DNA of 53,680 nucleotides from Sphingomonas taxi. GTDB taxonomy: Bacteria; Pseudomonadota; Alphaproteobacteria; Sphingomonadales; Sphingomonadaceae. The notes beneath the pieces were generated by a model. The model had not been told where the DNA came from. It searched no databases and saw only the letters and a program-made list of their open reading frames with translations. Of the stretch, positions 40,892 to 49,323 are shown piece by piece. Position 1 is the stretch's first letter; every line of letters starts with the position of its first letter. Where the stretch lies: the NCBI GenBank assembly GCA_003243195.1, contig QFQI01000015.1:1-53680 (forward strand), given 5' to 3'. Both the position numbers and the translations under genes were made by a program.

Positions 40892-42823
40892 GTGCCTGCT
40901 ATCCAGAACGTCGAGCGCCGAGGCGCCGTCTACTACTGGCGCCGCACCGTCCGTTTTGAGGATGGTAAGCCTTTCACTCTACGTCTCAGCCTCAGAACGA
41001 CCATTCAGTCGGTCGCGCGGAGCATGGGCTGCGCGATGACCGCCAAGAGCGAGACGTTGAAGATGACCCTTGGTCAGGCCGCTCGGTCTGCTAGCCTTAC
41101 GACTCAGCAGAAGGCGGGCATCTATCGCAGGGCCATGGAAGAGATGCGCGATCACCTTGATCAATCGCACGTGGCGTTCCAGCGGACCGAATCGAACGCG
41201 ACCTACATGATCGAGGGTCTGGTCGAGATCTACGAGACAATGCTGCGCGACTTCGTCGTCCACGGGGTGCCCGAGAATGCCGGCACCCGCGAGCATGTCG
41301 AGGCCCGGTTCCCGACGCTGTCGGATGAGCAGAAGGAGACCCTGCTCGACTTCTTCGGGAACCGGCCGGATTGGCGCCAGCGTTCCCGCGTCCAAGCCTC
41401 GGCCGAGCTTGCCGCCGCCGGGGTTGCTGATACCGACGACAATGTCGACATGGCGCGCAAGGTCAACTTCGAAGGCCGGCTTGCCGCGGCGCTCGAGTAT
41501 CGTCGTCGGCTTACGGATCCGGCTTCGATGTGGTCGAGCCTTGCCGTTGATCACGCTCCCATCGTTTCGACATCGCCTGCGTCAATCGTGCGGCAGCAGG
41601 AGGCGTCGATAGCCGTCGAGCCGGAGGTGGCGGAGCCTTGGGCGTCCATGACGCCTACGGAGGCGGCGGCCCGCTTCATCGCCGACAATCCCAAGATTGT
41701 CGGCGATGCCAGGCGCAAGGCGCGATGGAGCGACAAGACTCGCAGTCAGTTCGTCTCGGCCGCCCGGCTCCTGGAGAAAAGCTATGGCGCCCGTCCAATC
41801 CGGCTTCTCGCGCGCGAAGACGTGGTGCGGCTCAATGATCATTTTTCCCGCCTTCCTGTCAGCCATCACAAGTCGCGCCAGCACTATGGGATGACGCTGG
41901 AGGAGATTTGTCGCGAGGCTGCAGCGGAGGTGCAGGTCGGCAAGCGTGATGCAAAGACAATCGGGCTTCAGGCGACAAGCACAAACCGGCACTTCCTGTT
42001 CCTCAAGGAGCTGGTCGGCTGGGTAGCGAAGCAGGTGCCTGGTGTAGCGGTGATCGACTGGTCGGACTTCGTATACGAGGATGATCGTAACGCGCGCGAG
42101 CAGCGCGATGCCTATACCGAGGAGGAAGGGCGGGCTCTGTTCCGCCTGCCGATCTGGACCGGATCGCGCTCGCTTAGCCGCCGGCTCGATCCGGGATCCG
42201 ACATCTGGCACGACGCAGGCTTCTGGGTGCTGCCGATCGCCTGGTATACCGGCTGTCGGCGGGAGGAAATCTGCCAGCTGACGCTCACCGACATCGGCTT
42301 AGAGGACGGCATCTGGTTCTTCACGATCACCGACGAGAACGGAGGGCGCGTGAAGAACCGAGCGTCGATACGCCTCGTGCCCTTCGCCGAAGAACTCGTA
42401 CGGCTGGGGCTGCCCGATTATGTCAAGGCGCTGAGGGCGGCCGGCGAGACGATGCTGTTTCCGGAACTGCAGACCGCATCCGGCAAGCGAGGCTACGGCG
42501 ACGTGTTCTACAAAAACTGGTGGACGAAGATCGCCCGCAAGCTCGACTTTATAGAGCCCGGTCAGGCGATCCATAGCTTCAGGCACACGGTCACGACCGA
42601 GTTGAAGCATCGCGAGGTCTTCCTCGAAACGCGAGCTGACCTCGTCGGGCACGCAATGTCCGGCGAGACAGCTGGGCGCTATTCGAAAGCGGCACGCCTG
42701 AGCCGGCTGAAGGAAGCGGTGGACCAAATCCCCACGGTAACGGATCGTCTGCGCTCAAGTTCGACCAGGCTGTTGCCAACGTCGAGACGGGCTCCGCGAC
42801 CCGCGCGTCCGGAACGCCAATGA
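40892..42823 (+). CDS. Tyrosine site-specific integrase (DUF6538-type N-terminus)
   Basis: Large tyrosine recombinase, 643 aa, probably catalysing island integration at the tRNA-Gln. N-terminus PAIQNVERRGAVYYWRR is the DUF6538-like arm-binding start; a long helical middle part (about 50-260) is unassigned; a SAM-like core-binding domain lies near 265-390. The catalytic residues are present: R456 (TGCRREE), H561-x-x-R564 (HSFRH), H587 (GHAMSG) and Y597 (GRYSKA). GTG 40892 is chosen since GGAG is five bases upstream; the open frame extends to 40862. The last ~40 residues are Arg/Pro/Ser rich. Confidence 0.9.
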   Translation: MPAIQNVERRGAVYYWRRTVRFEDGKPFTLRLSLRTTIQSVARSMGCAMTAKSETLKMTLGQAARSASLTTQQKAGIYRRAMEEMRDHLDQSHVAFQRTESNATYMIEGLVEIYETMLRDFVVHGVPENAGTREHVEARFPTLSDEQKETLLDFFGNRPDWRQRSRVQASAELAAAGVADTDDNVDMARKVNFEGRLAAALEYRRRLTDPASMWSSLAVDHAPIVSTSPASIVRQQEASIAVEPEVAEPWASMTPTEAAARFIADNPKIVGDARRKARWSDKTRSQFVSAARLLEKSYGARPIRLLAREDVVRLNDHFSRLPVSHHKSRQHYGMTLEEICREAAAEVQVGKRDAKTIGLQATSTNRHFLFLKELVGWVAKQVPGVAVIDWSDFVYEDDRNAREQRDAYTEEEGRALFRLPIWTGSRSLSRRLDPGSDIWHDAGFWVLPIAWYTGCRREEICQLTLTDIGLEDGIWFFTITDENGGRVKNRASIRLVPFAEELVRLGLPDYVKALRAAGETMLFPELQTASGKRGYGDVFYKNWWTKIARKLDFIEPGQAIHSFRHTVTTELKHREVFLETRADLVGHAMSGETAGRYSKAARLSRLKEAVDQIPTVTDRLRSSSTRLLPTSRRAPRPARPERQ

Positions 42824-43059
42824 CGCCGTCTCGCTGCGTGCATTCCGTGAATCACCGCTCGACCAAGGCGATCCCTACGGGAGAGATCGCCATCTCCTGG
42901 AAACGGCGGAAATCCGCAGGTTTTCAGATGGTGCCCCATCGGCTTCTATACCTGTGGGACCGACCTGACCCTATACCAGCGACACGTCCGCGCCGCGGCG
43001 GTGCCGCGACGGAACGGCTGTAGATTTTCAGGATGGATGAGTCATCCAGAAACGTCGGA

Positions 43060-44337
43060 TCAACGAAACGGAAGTCCCAGCCGCTTAGCTTTCCCCACGA
43101 CGGCGTTACGGCTGACGCCACCCAGTGCTGCGCCGATCTCGGAGGCGCATGCGCCGGTCTGCCAAAGTGTACGCAACTGCTCCACCCGGCCCTCCGGCCA
43201 GGCATTCGATGGCGACGAGGCCTGGGATCCGGCTGCACCCGCGCCTTCTTCACCGTCCGTCGCGATCGTGTCCTCCTCCGCAGCGATGACCTCCTCTTCG
43301 CGTGGTGGAACCCCCAGCTCCGGCAGCCCCGGGATGACCACCGCTGACAGGGGCGTGATCCGCCGCCCCTCGCCATCCGCCGAGCGGATGACGAGGCCGC
43401 CGTCCACCACCGAGAGGCTGAAGTCGCGATAGGATGCCGACCAGCGCGAGATCCGGTCGAGGTTTCGCGGCGAGAAGAAGGCCTGGGCGCGTCGGTAAGC
43501 CGATATCCCGCCGATAGCGTCCGCATGTGCGGCTTCGACCGCCTTCACCACCTTCGTGAGGTCGGCCGTGGTCATTGCATTGGTGTCGGCCCGGAATGCG
43601 GCTACTGCCCCGGCGACGCTCCCCTTCAAGGCGAGCAGCCGATCGCGGCAGTCGAATTGCGTGCGCATCAGCGCGCCGCCGTCGAGCGGTCCCAAGGACC
43701 CGCGCTCGCTACGCCAGATCGGCGTCTTCGGATCGCGATCGCCGAGCCTGTCCGCGCGCTTCCGCTCGGCCACTACATCTCGCACCTGTACGTCCTCGTG
43801 CAGGTCCGATCCCGAGTTGGCGGCGGCGCTGAGCAGATAGGCCGCGTTGGGATGCGCCTTCTCGATCTCCTTGCGCTTGGCGTCGATGGCGGCGAGGGCA
43901 GGGCCCTTCAGGACGACTGCGATCGCGGCATCGAGCCCGGCCGCTCCGCCGTTGATGCGCCCGAGCCGCTCCAGAACGCCCTGTCGGCTGGCGAGGTCAG
44001 AGAAGTTGCGGCGGATGCGGGTAAACTCGACGCCGTAGTGGCTCGCGGCGCAGTCCTTGCCGACCGAGTAGCTGCGGCCAGTCTCGTTGGTGACGACGAA
44101 GCCCGACCAGTGATTGTCCTTCTGGCAGTGGCAGCACCAAAAGAACGGCTCTTCCTTCAGGCGTTTCCGTCCACCCCTTGGCCGCAGATCGTAGTGACCG
44201 ACAATCGTGGGCTCGAGCCCGGTGTCGGGCTTCGACCGGCTGTAGTGCTCCGTCGCGGCGGGGTCGTCGATGCGGAACTGCAGGGTGGCAAGCTGCTGGT
44301 CATCGGGCCTGCTCGTCGTTCGTGTAGACGTCGTCAA
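43060..44337 (-). CDS. Unusual protein with Cys/His cluster and C-terminal GcrA-type DNA-binding domain
   Basis: 425-aa protein of unknown function. Near the N-terminus there is a metal-binding-like cluster, FFWCCHCQKDNHW (C68, C69, H70, C71, H76) with KDCAASHYG (C96, H100) further on. The middle is helical with charged residues. The last ~46 residues (WPEGRVEQLRTLWQTG, SASEIG-type helix, GGVSRNAVVGKAKRLGL) match the DNA-binding domain of GcrA, the alphaproteobacterial cell-cycle regulator that reads CcrM methylation with sigma-70; GcrA itself has this at the N-terminus and is far shorter. Start TTG 44337 has AGAGGA upstream and no ATG competes. It follows the ABC gene by 96 bases and may be its co-transcript. 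I do not recognise the rest. Confidence 0.75.
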   Translation of the reverse strand: MTTSTRTTSRPDDQQLATLQFRIDDPAATEHYSRSKPDTGLEPTIVGHYDLRPRGGRKRLKEEPFFWCCHCQKDNHWSGFVVTNETGRSYSVGKDCAASHYGVEFTRIRRNFSDLASRQGVLERLGRINGGAAGLDAAIAVVLKGPALAAIDAKRKEIEKAHPNAAYLLSAAANSGSDLHEDVQVRDVVAERKRADRLGDRDPKTPIWRSERGSLGPLDGGALMRTQFDCRDRLLALKGSVAGAVAAFRADTNAMTTADLTKVVKAVEAAHADAIGGISAYRRAQAFFSPRNLDRISRWSASYRDFSLSVVDGGLVIRSADGEGRRITPLSAVVIPGLPELGVPPREEEVIAAEEDTIATDGEEGAGAAGSQASSPSNAWPEGRVEQLRTLWQTGACASEIGAALGGVSRNAVVGKAKRLGLPFR

Positions 44338-44433
44338 TCTTGCGTCCTCTCGATCGCCTCTGCGTGTCGCCGCACAGTGGTTCGTCTCGACGAGCCGTCC
44401 TGATGCTCAGTCACGTCGCAGGCTGGTTCATGT

Positions 44434-46848
44434 CTAAGCCGCTAGCAGCGACGTTTCCTCCTTGAAGCTGTATCGCCGCGACAGGCATCGCGTGTCCTGA
44501 TGCGGGCCACGGGCCAGCTCGAGCGTGAGCAGGCTGTCGTTCGGGAACGCGGGACTCAGCTCCAGGCGAAGATACTCGAAGAGCTGGCGATCATGGACGG
44601 CGATGACGATTTGCCGCCCATGCTCCTTCGATAGCGTACGCAGGAGAGCAGCGAGATGAGCGATGTGGACGTCGTCCATCGACTGGACGGGATCGTCGAG
44701 GATCAGCCAAGGCAGCGTCTTCGGCACCGATAGGTGGAGCGAGAGGAACAGCGTCAGCGCCGCGGTGTTGAGGTTGCCCGCGCTGAGCATCGCTCCCGGC
44801 GTGCCGCCAGCGGCGCCTCCGGCGCGATGGTCGGTGACGAGGCGCGGCTGGATGCGCTGCGTCTCCGCTTCGGGGATCCGGAACGCTGGAATGAACGGCT
44901 CGCCCGGCGCAAGGCGCACGAAAAGGTCTCGCCAGAGACGGTTGAGCCGCTCGTTGAATTCCCGGCGAATGATGCTCGATCGGATCGCGTCGACGGCGTC
45001 GCGGATCTTTGTCCCCTGCACCCTGACCTTCTGGGCCCGCTGCTGCGCCTCAGCGACGATTTTTAGTGTCGCCTCGTGCTGCCCGAGCTCGTCCGATAGA
45101 CGGTCGGCCCGCGACTGGAGCGAGCGGATCGTCGCAACGGCGCTGCGGCCCTCGCGCCGCAGCGACAGCCTTTCCTCGAGCTGTCTGTTCTCGGCGTCGA
45201 GGAGAGACTGGATCCGCTCGGCCGCCACGCCCAAGTCCTCGCCGTCGACGATAGGAGTCGTGGCGACGGCCACGGCGAAGTCGGATAGGGTCTGGCGGGC
45301 TGCGGTCAGCGCCACGCTGCGCGACTGCGCCTCGGTGACGGCACGCTGCGCCGCCACCTGAGCTGCGCGCAGGCGCGACCCTTCCTTCAGCGTGTCGAGA
45401 ATACTGGCGAGTTCGGCCCGCGCCGAGTTCGCCTCGGCGGCGGCGCGGTCGAGATCGGCTAGCATCCGCTCGTCCGGGATCGCGTCGGTCAGCGTGGCGA
45501 TCTCCCGGTCGAGCCTGTCGACGAGCGCCTGCGCCTGCGTGTTCGTACGCCCGAGCTCCAGCAGGCGCTGGGCTGAGGCGGACAGGCGACGCACCTTGCC
45601 GTGGACGTGCTCTATCAGCGTGCCGGCGTTAAGCTCGGCATAGTCGCGATCGCAGACGGGGCAGGTCTCGCCGTCGATGAAGGTCGTCACTTCCGACAGT
45701 ATGGCGGCGAGGCCGCCCGCCGACGTCGAGATTCCCTCCATCTCGGCGCTGATGGACTTGAGGCGCGATCGCGCGACCTCGATCTCGCTCGTGGCCGCAG
45801 CAAGCCGCTCGGCGTCGGCCTTGGCCTTGCTCGCGCGGGACGTCGCCTGGTCGGCGTGAAGCGTGAGGTGGCGGAGCGCGGCGTCGCCGAAGGCCGCCAT
45901 GTCGCCAGGCATTGACGTAGCGGGGAGGAGTGCCTCGATCCTCGAGCGAAGCGCCGAGTAGCGCTCCAGGTAGGTTGTGGCCCAGCGCTCGTACACGTCG
46001 GACGACGACTCCGCGGCGATGGATGCGGACGGACCCGCGCCCGCTGCCCGCACGAGATCCCGCCGGATGGAACCCAGTTCACGTCGGCGGTCGGTGATCG
46101 TCCCCAGGCGTTGTTCGTCGTCCGTTGGCGAAAGCGCCTGCTCGATGGCGTCCAGCTTGCGGTCGTCTAGCTCCAGTACGAGCCCCAGCGCGTCCGCCGC
46201 CTTCTTGATACCCGACATCTGGACGCCGATGTCCTCGATGATCTGGAGCAGACTGAGCTTCTGGTCCTTGATGAGCGCGTCCAGCCGCGTCTTCTCCAGC
46301 TCGTTCTCCGACCAGCCATCCACGACTTTACGGACGTTGCGCACGTCGCCGAGCGGCTTCAGCCCGGTTTCGATGGCGTCAAGGCGGTCCAGGCGCAGCA
46401 GTTCGCCGACGAACTTCGCCAGCGGGGAATCCGCGCCGCTTCCCGAATCCTGGTAGATCTGCAGGAGCTGTCCGAGCAGCGCCTGCGGCAGGTAGCTGCG
46501 CTCGCTGAAGAACGACGAGAGCTTCGCATCTAAGGAGGTCGATGATGCAATTCCGTCGGCGGACAGCGTGGCGCCGTACCTGGCCGCACCAGTACCCACC
46601 GTCGCCACCGACACGCTGCCCTGTGCGGCGGAGCGGTGCATCAGCTGCGTCGCGTAGTCAGGGTCTGCCCTCCGAAGCGACTGGACCCCTCCTGTCAGCG
46701 CAAGCTCGATGGCCGACAGAAGGCTCGTTTTGCCGGCGCCGTTCTCGCCGTGCACCAGCACGACCTGCGCGTCGAGCGGGGCGTGCACGCGACCGCGTAT
46801 GCTGCGGAAGTCGCTGACATCCAGTTCCTTGAGAAGAAGGTCGGTCAT
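44434..46848 (-). CDS. Rad50/SMC-like ABC ATPase of a three-component defence unit
   Basis: 804-aa ABC ATPase. Walker A VLVHGENGAGKTSLL near residue 33; a long coiled coil broken in the centre by CPVCDRDY (C395, C398), a Rad50-type zinc hook; ABC signature LSAGNLNTAALTLFLSLHL near 690; Walker B LILDDPVQSMDD near 715; H-loop IVIAVHDRQL. The architecture is that of Lamassu LmuB/DdmC and ABC-3C ATPases, thought to sense foreign DNA ends or structures and license an effector. ATG 46848 overlaps the preceding stop (ATGA), and GGTGGAGAA is upstream; the open frame to 47490 is antifunctional overlap with the middle gene. Confidence 0.88.
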   Translation of the reverse strand: MTDLLLKELDVSDFRSIRGRVHAPLDAQVVLVHGENGAGKTSLLSAIELALTGGVQSLRRADPDYATQLMHRSAAQGSVSVATVGTGAARYGATLSADGIASSTSLDAKLSSFFSERSYLPQALLGQLLQIYQDSGSGADSPLAKFVGELLRLDRLDAIETGLKPLGDVRNVRKVVDGWSENELEKTRLDALIKDQKLSLLQIIEDIGVQMSGIKKAADALGLVLELDDRKLDAIEQALSPTDDEQRLGTITDRRRELGSIRRDLVRAAGAGPSASIAAESSSDVYERWATTYLERYSALRSRIEALLPATSMPGDMAAFGDAALRHLTLHADQATSRASKAKADAERLAAATSEIEVARSRLKSISAEMEGISTSAGGLAAILSEVTTFIDGETCPVCDRDYAELNAGTLIEHVHGKVRRLSASAQRLLELGRTNTQAQALVDRLDREIATLTDAIPDERMLADLDRAAAEANSARAELASILDTLKEGSRLRAAQVAAQRAVTEAQSRSVALTAARQTLSDFAVAVATTPIVDGEDLGVAAERIQSLLDAENRQLEERLSLRREGRSAVATIRSLQSRADRLSDELGQHEATLKIVAEAQQRAQKVRVQGTKIRDAVDAIRSSIIRREFNERLNRLWRDLFVRLAPGEPFIPAFRIPEAETQRIQPRLVTDHRAGGAAGGTPGAMLSAGNLNTAALTLFLSLHLSVPKTLPWLILDDPVQSMDDVHIAHLAALLRTLSKEHGRQIVIAVHDRQLFEYLRLELSPAFPNDSLLTLELARGPHQDTRCLSRRYSFKEETSLLAA

Positions 46849-47462
46849 GCTTTCTCCACCTCCTCCTTTTTGACGAGCGCCGCATCGATCAGGCTCGCGA
46901 TCGCCTCGGTCACGGCCTCGTCGCCGCGCTCCGCTGCGTCCATGATGGTCTTGATTGTCGCTCCGTCGACGACGTTCTTCAACGCCTTCTCCAGCTGGTC
47001 CTGCGCCGTGCCGTCCTGCTCGTCGGCGGCCGGCTGCGGGATCGACAGGGGCAGCAGCACGCGGATGCTGTCTTCCAGGCGATCGAAGTCCGGGGATCCC
47101 GCCTGGTCGACGGGAAGCGTGTCGACGTGCAGAACGCGTGCGGTGTCCGCCAGCGCCTCGACGTCGCCGGGCAGCGTCGCCCCGGCGAGCACGACCGTCA
47201 GAACGTATCGGGATGCCGTAACATCGAGCGCGCGGCTCAGCGCCTGGACCCGGGCACGAACACGCGCGGCATCGCTGTCGCCAAACGATCCCGACGTGGT
47301 GTCGACCAAAAGCACGAGATCGAGTGCCCGGCCGTGCCGACCGCGAAGCGCCCCGGTGAACTGGAACTCGACGCCAGCCATTCTGAACGGAGTCGGCAGG
47401 TCGTCGTATCCGGCGTCGTTGAGGCGCTGGCGGACGGCGGCGATCAGGGGCGACGAGGTCAT
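46845..47462 (-). CDS. Middle component of the SIR2/ABC unit (function unknown)
   Basis: 205 aa, no clear family from sequence alone. N-terminal half alternates strands and helices (GVEFQFTGALRG, ALDLVLLVDTTSG, then YVLTVVLAGATLPGDV); the C-terminal half is helical and charged. Its size and its place between effector and ATPase match the middle component of ABC-three-component systems (LmuC/DdmB position). Start and end both overlap neighbours by four bases (ATGA), so the three proteins are probably made in fixed ratio. Confidence 0.75.
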   Translation of the reverse strand: MTSSPLIAAVRQRLNDAGYDDLPTPFRMAGVEFQFTGALRGRHGRALDLVLLVDTTSGSFGDSDAARVRARVQALSRALDVTASRYVLTVVLAGATLPGDVEALADTARVLHVDTLPVDQAGSPDFDRLEDSIRVLLPLSIPQPAADEQDGTAQDQLEKALKNVVDGATIKTIMDAAERGDEAVTEAIASLIDAALVKKEEVEKA

Positions 47463-49213
47463 AGCAGCACCTCGGCGGCGAAGGATGCACGCAGTTCGTC
47501 GATGTCGCCGGACGCCTGGAGGAGGCTCTCTACGCTCACATGGGAGGGGGCGAGCGATCCTGTCCGACCCGGCGCGCTTGATGGCGACCTACTCGAGCGA
47601 GAGGCCATCGTGAGATGCCAGGTGTCGTCGGAGTGGATGACGAGGGCATTGTCGTTGGCGTAGGCGCCATCGGCCTGAAGGCGGATCGCTTCTGACGCCG
47701 ACTTCACCAAGAAGACGGGGCGGGCAGGCGCTCCGGCGCGATTCGCCTGAAGCGAGGCGATGCCGGCGGAAAGATCGTCGTTCGCTGGCGCCGCGAGCGA
47801 CCACTGGGCTGTCGACCGGCCATGCTCCAGCAGCGCGACCACGATGGCGAGATGCCCGAGCCTGCTTGCCCGGGCGTTCTGGTCCGTCGCCAGCAAACCG
47901 ATGGTGTTCGGACTGATCGGCTCGTAGGCCGACGGGTCATGCGGGAGCTGCCCGCCTCGGAAGACGGCCACTGCGCGTGACCAGAGGGCGATACCGTTGT
48001 TGACGGCGGGAGTCCGGCTCTGGTCCGCCGGGTCGACGACGGCGCCGTCGGCCATCTCGTCGCGGAGCGCGTTCACGGAGGTGGTCAGAGGGGCGAGAAG
48101 CGCACGTCTGCCGGTCGCGTCGAGCGCGAGCCCCATCAGGCAGTTGAGCTTGTCGGCGACCATCTTGAGCACCAACGCCACCAGGACCTGTTCGCCCCAA
48201 GCCCGCATGTGGCTGGCCGCGTTTATCGCTGCGACGTTTCCGTTGTAGTCGTCGCCATAGACGATCCGCAGGACGTCGCGTTGACCCTGGGTGATCTGGT
48301 CCTCGCAGAACACGTGGCCCGGGGCATCCGGTGCGCATGGCCAGCGCCACTTGTTGATTCCGGTTGCCGCGGCGAACACGCCCTGCAGGTTCATGTCCTG
48401 GATCGACAGGCCCAGGACCATCGTCTTGCTGTTCGTGGCAATCCCAAGCACCTCGTTCCGCATGGCGGCGAAGTCCGGGTTGTTCGGCCACATTGTGACC
48501 TGCGTGTGGCTGCCAGTTAGAAAACGGCGATATCGCCCCTCGTCCTGCTCGGCGTGGATGATGCATCCGTGGAACTTCAGCAACCTAGCCTGACCAGGAG
48601 GATCGCGGAGCTGGCCTGGGTCGACGACGACCTGGAGGATTCCAGGAATGCCGCCGCCGAGACGATGGACGGCGGCTTCGATGAAGCCGTCCCAGTTCCC
48701 GGATGCAATGGTCTTGACGGCACCCTCGAGCACGAGGAGCGCGATGCAGAGGTGCGCCGCCGCCGGTGGTGGCAGATTTTCGAACTGGCGCCGGATGTCG
48801 ATCGCCGTCCAGAGGATGAAGTCGCCGGGTTCGGCACCGACGCGGATATCGAGGACGCGGGAATAGCTGTTCCAGAGCGCGTTGACGATCGCATCGCGTG
48901 CGCCCCATGTCGCGAACGCCGAATGGAGGTCGGCGCCGACTGCCGCTCGATCCGTACCGGCTAGCTGCAGAGCCTCGTCGAGCGCGGGCATGTATGCGGC
49001 TTCGGTCGCCGGATCGACAGCCCGTACGCGAAGGTATTCCATCGCCGCTGCGATGAGGCCGCCGAGGCTTGGTGCCTTCCGCGAGATCCCCGAACCGACC
49101 CACAGTGCGAACTCGCCGTTCTCGACGGCCTTCGCGGTGGTGGCGAATTCGCCGTCGAGCTTCTCCAGCACTTGGCGCACGGTGATGTTGGTCGCGTTGG
49201 GTGCAAGACCCAC
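47459..49213 (-). CDS. SIR2-like protein, predicted NAD-degrading effector
   Basis: 584-aa protein with an N-terminal SIR2-like Rossmann domain: LWVGSGISRKAPSL (GxGxS motif at 39-44), SGNWDGFIEAA (N173, D175) and LLKFHGCI with catalytic-type H215. In defence systems such domains are NADases that deplete NAD after infection. The remaining ~300 residues are helical with no recognised domain and may form the docking region for the partner proteins. Start GTG 49213 has GGGGGAGG seven bases upstream; other in-frame starts lie inside the SIR2 motif. First gene of the three-gene unit; 110 bases separate it from the helicase gene upstream. Confidence 0.85.
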   Translation of the reverse strand: MGLAPNATNITVRQVLEKLDGEFATTAKAVENGEFALWVGSGISRKAPSLGGLIAAAMEYLRVRAVDPATEAAYMPALDEALQLAGTDRAAVGADLHSAFATWGARDAIVNALWNSYSRVLDIRVGAEPGDFILWTAIDIRRQFENLPPPAAAHLCIALLVLEGAVKTIASGNWDGFIEAAVHRLGGGIPGILQVVVDPGQLRDPPGQARLLKFHGCIIHAEQDEGRYRRFLTGSHTQVTMWPNNPDFAAMRNEVLGIATNSKTMVLGLSIQDMNLQGVFAAATGINKWRWPCAPDAPGHVFCEDQITQGQRDVLRIVYGDDYNGNVAAINAASHMRAWGEQVLVALVLKMVADKLNCLMGLALDATGRRALLAPLTTSVNALRDEMADGAVVDPADQSRTPAVNNGIALWSRAVAVFRGGQLPHDPSAYEPISPNTIGLLATDQNARASRLGHLAIVVALLEHGRSTAQWSLAAPANDDLSAGIASLQANRAGAPARPVFLVKSASEAIRLQADGAYANDNALVIHSDDTWHLTMASRSSRSPSSAPGRTGSLAPSHVSVESLLQASGDIDELRASFAAEVLL

Positions 49214-49323
49214 TTCATGCCTCCCCCGATCGGCATGACGAGCGTCACCCGGACAGATCGAATGCTATGCACGATGACCTTGGCACGCAACGGCTTCTGG
49301 TGAGATTCGCATAATTTGCTGCG

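Noticed and set aside
42820..43023. 67-codon frame starting in the integrase stop (ATGA)
   Set aside because: Overlap is attractive, but the product has no recognisable pattern and no conserved neighbour; probably chance.
43032..43046. Palindrome GGATGAGTCATCC after the GcrA-fusion gene
   Set aside because: Loop of one base; only a short stem can form, so not a credible terminator or protein site on this evidence.
46849..47490. Extension of the ABC ATPase frame upstream to 47490
   Set aside because: It runs through the middle-component gene in another frame and is Arg/Ser-rich; the ATG 46848 with ribosome site begins the ABC homology.
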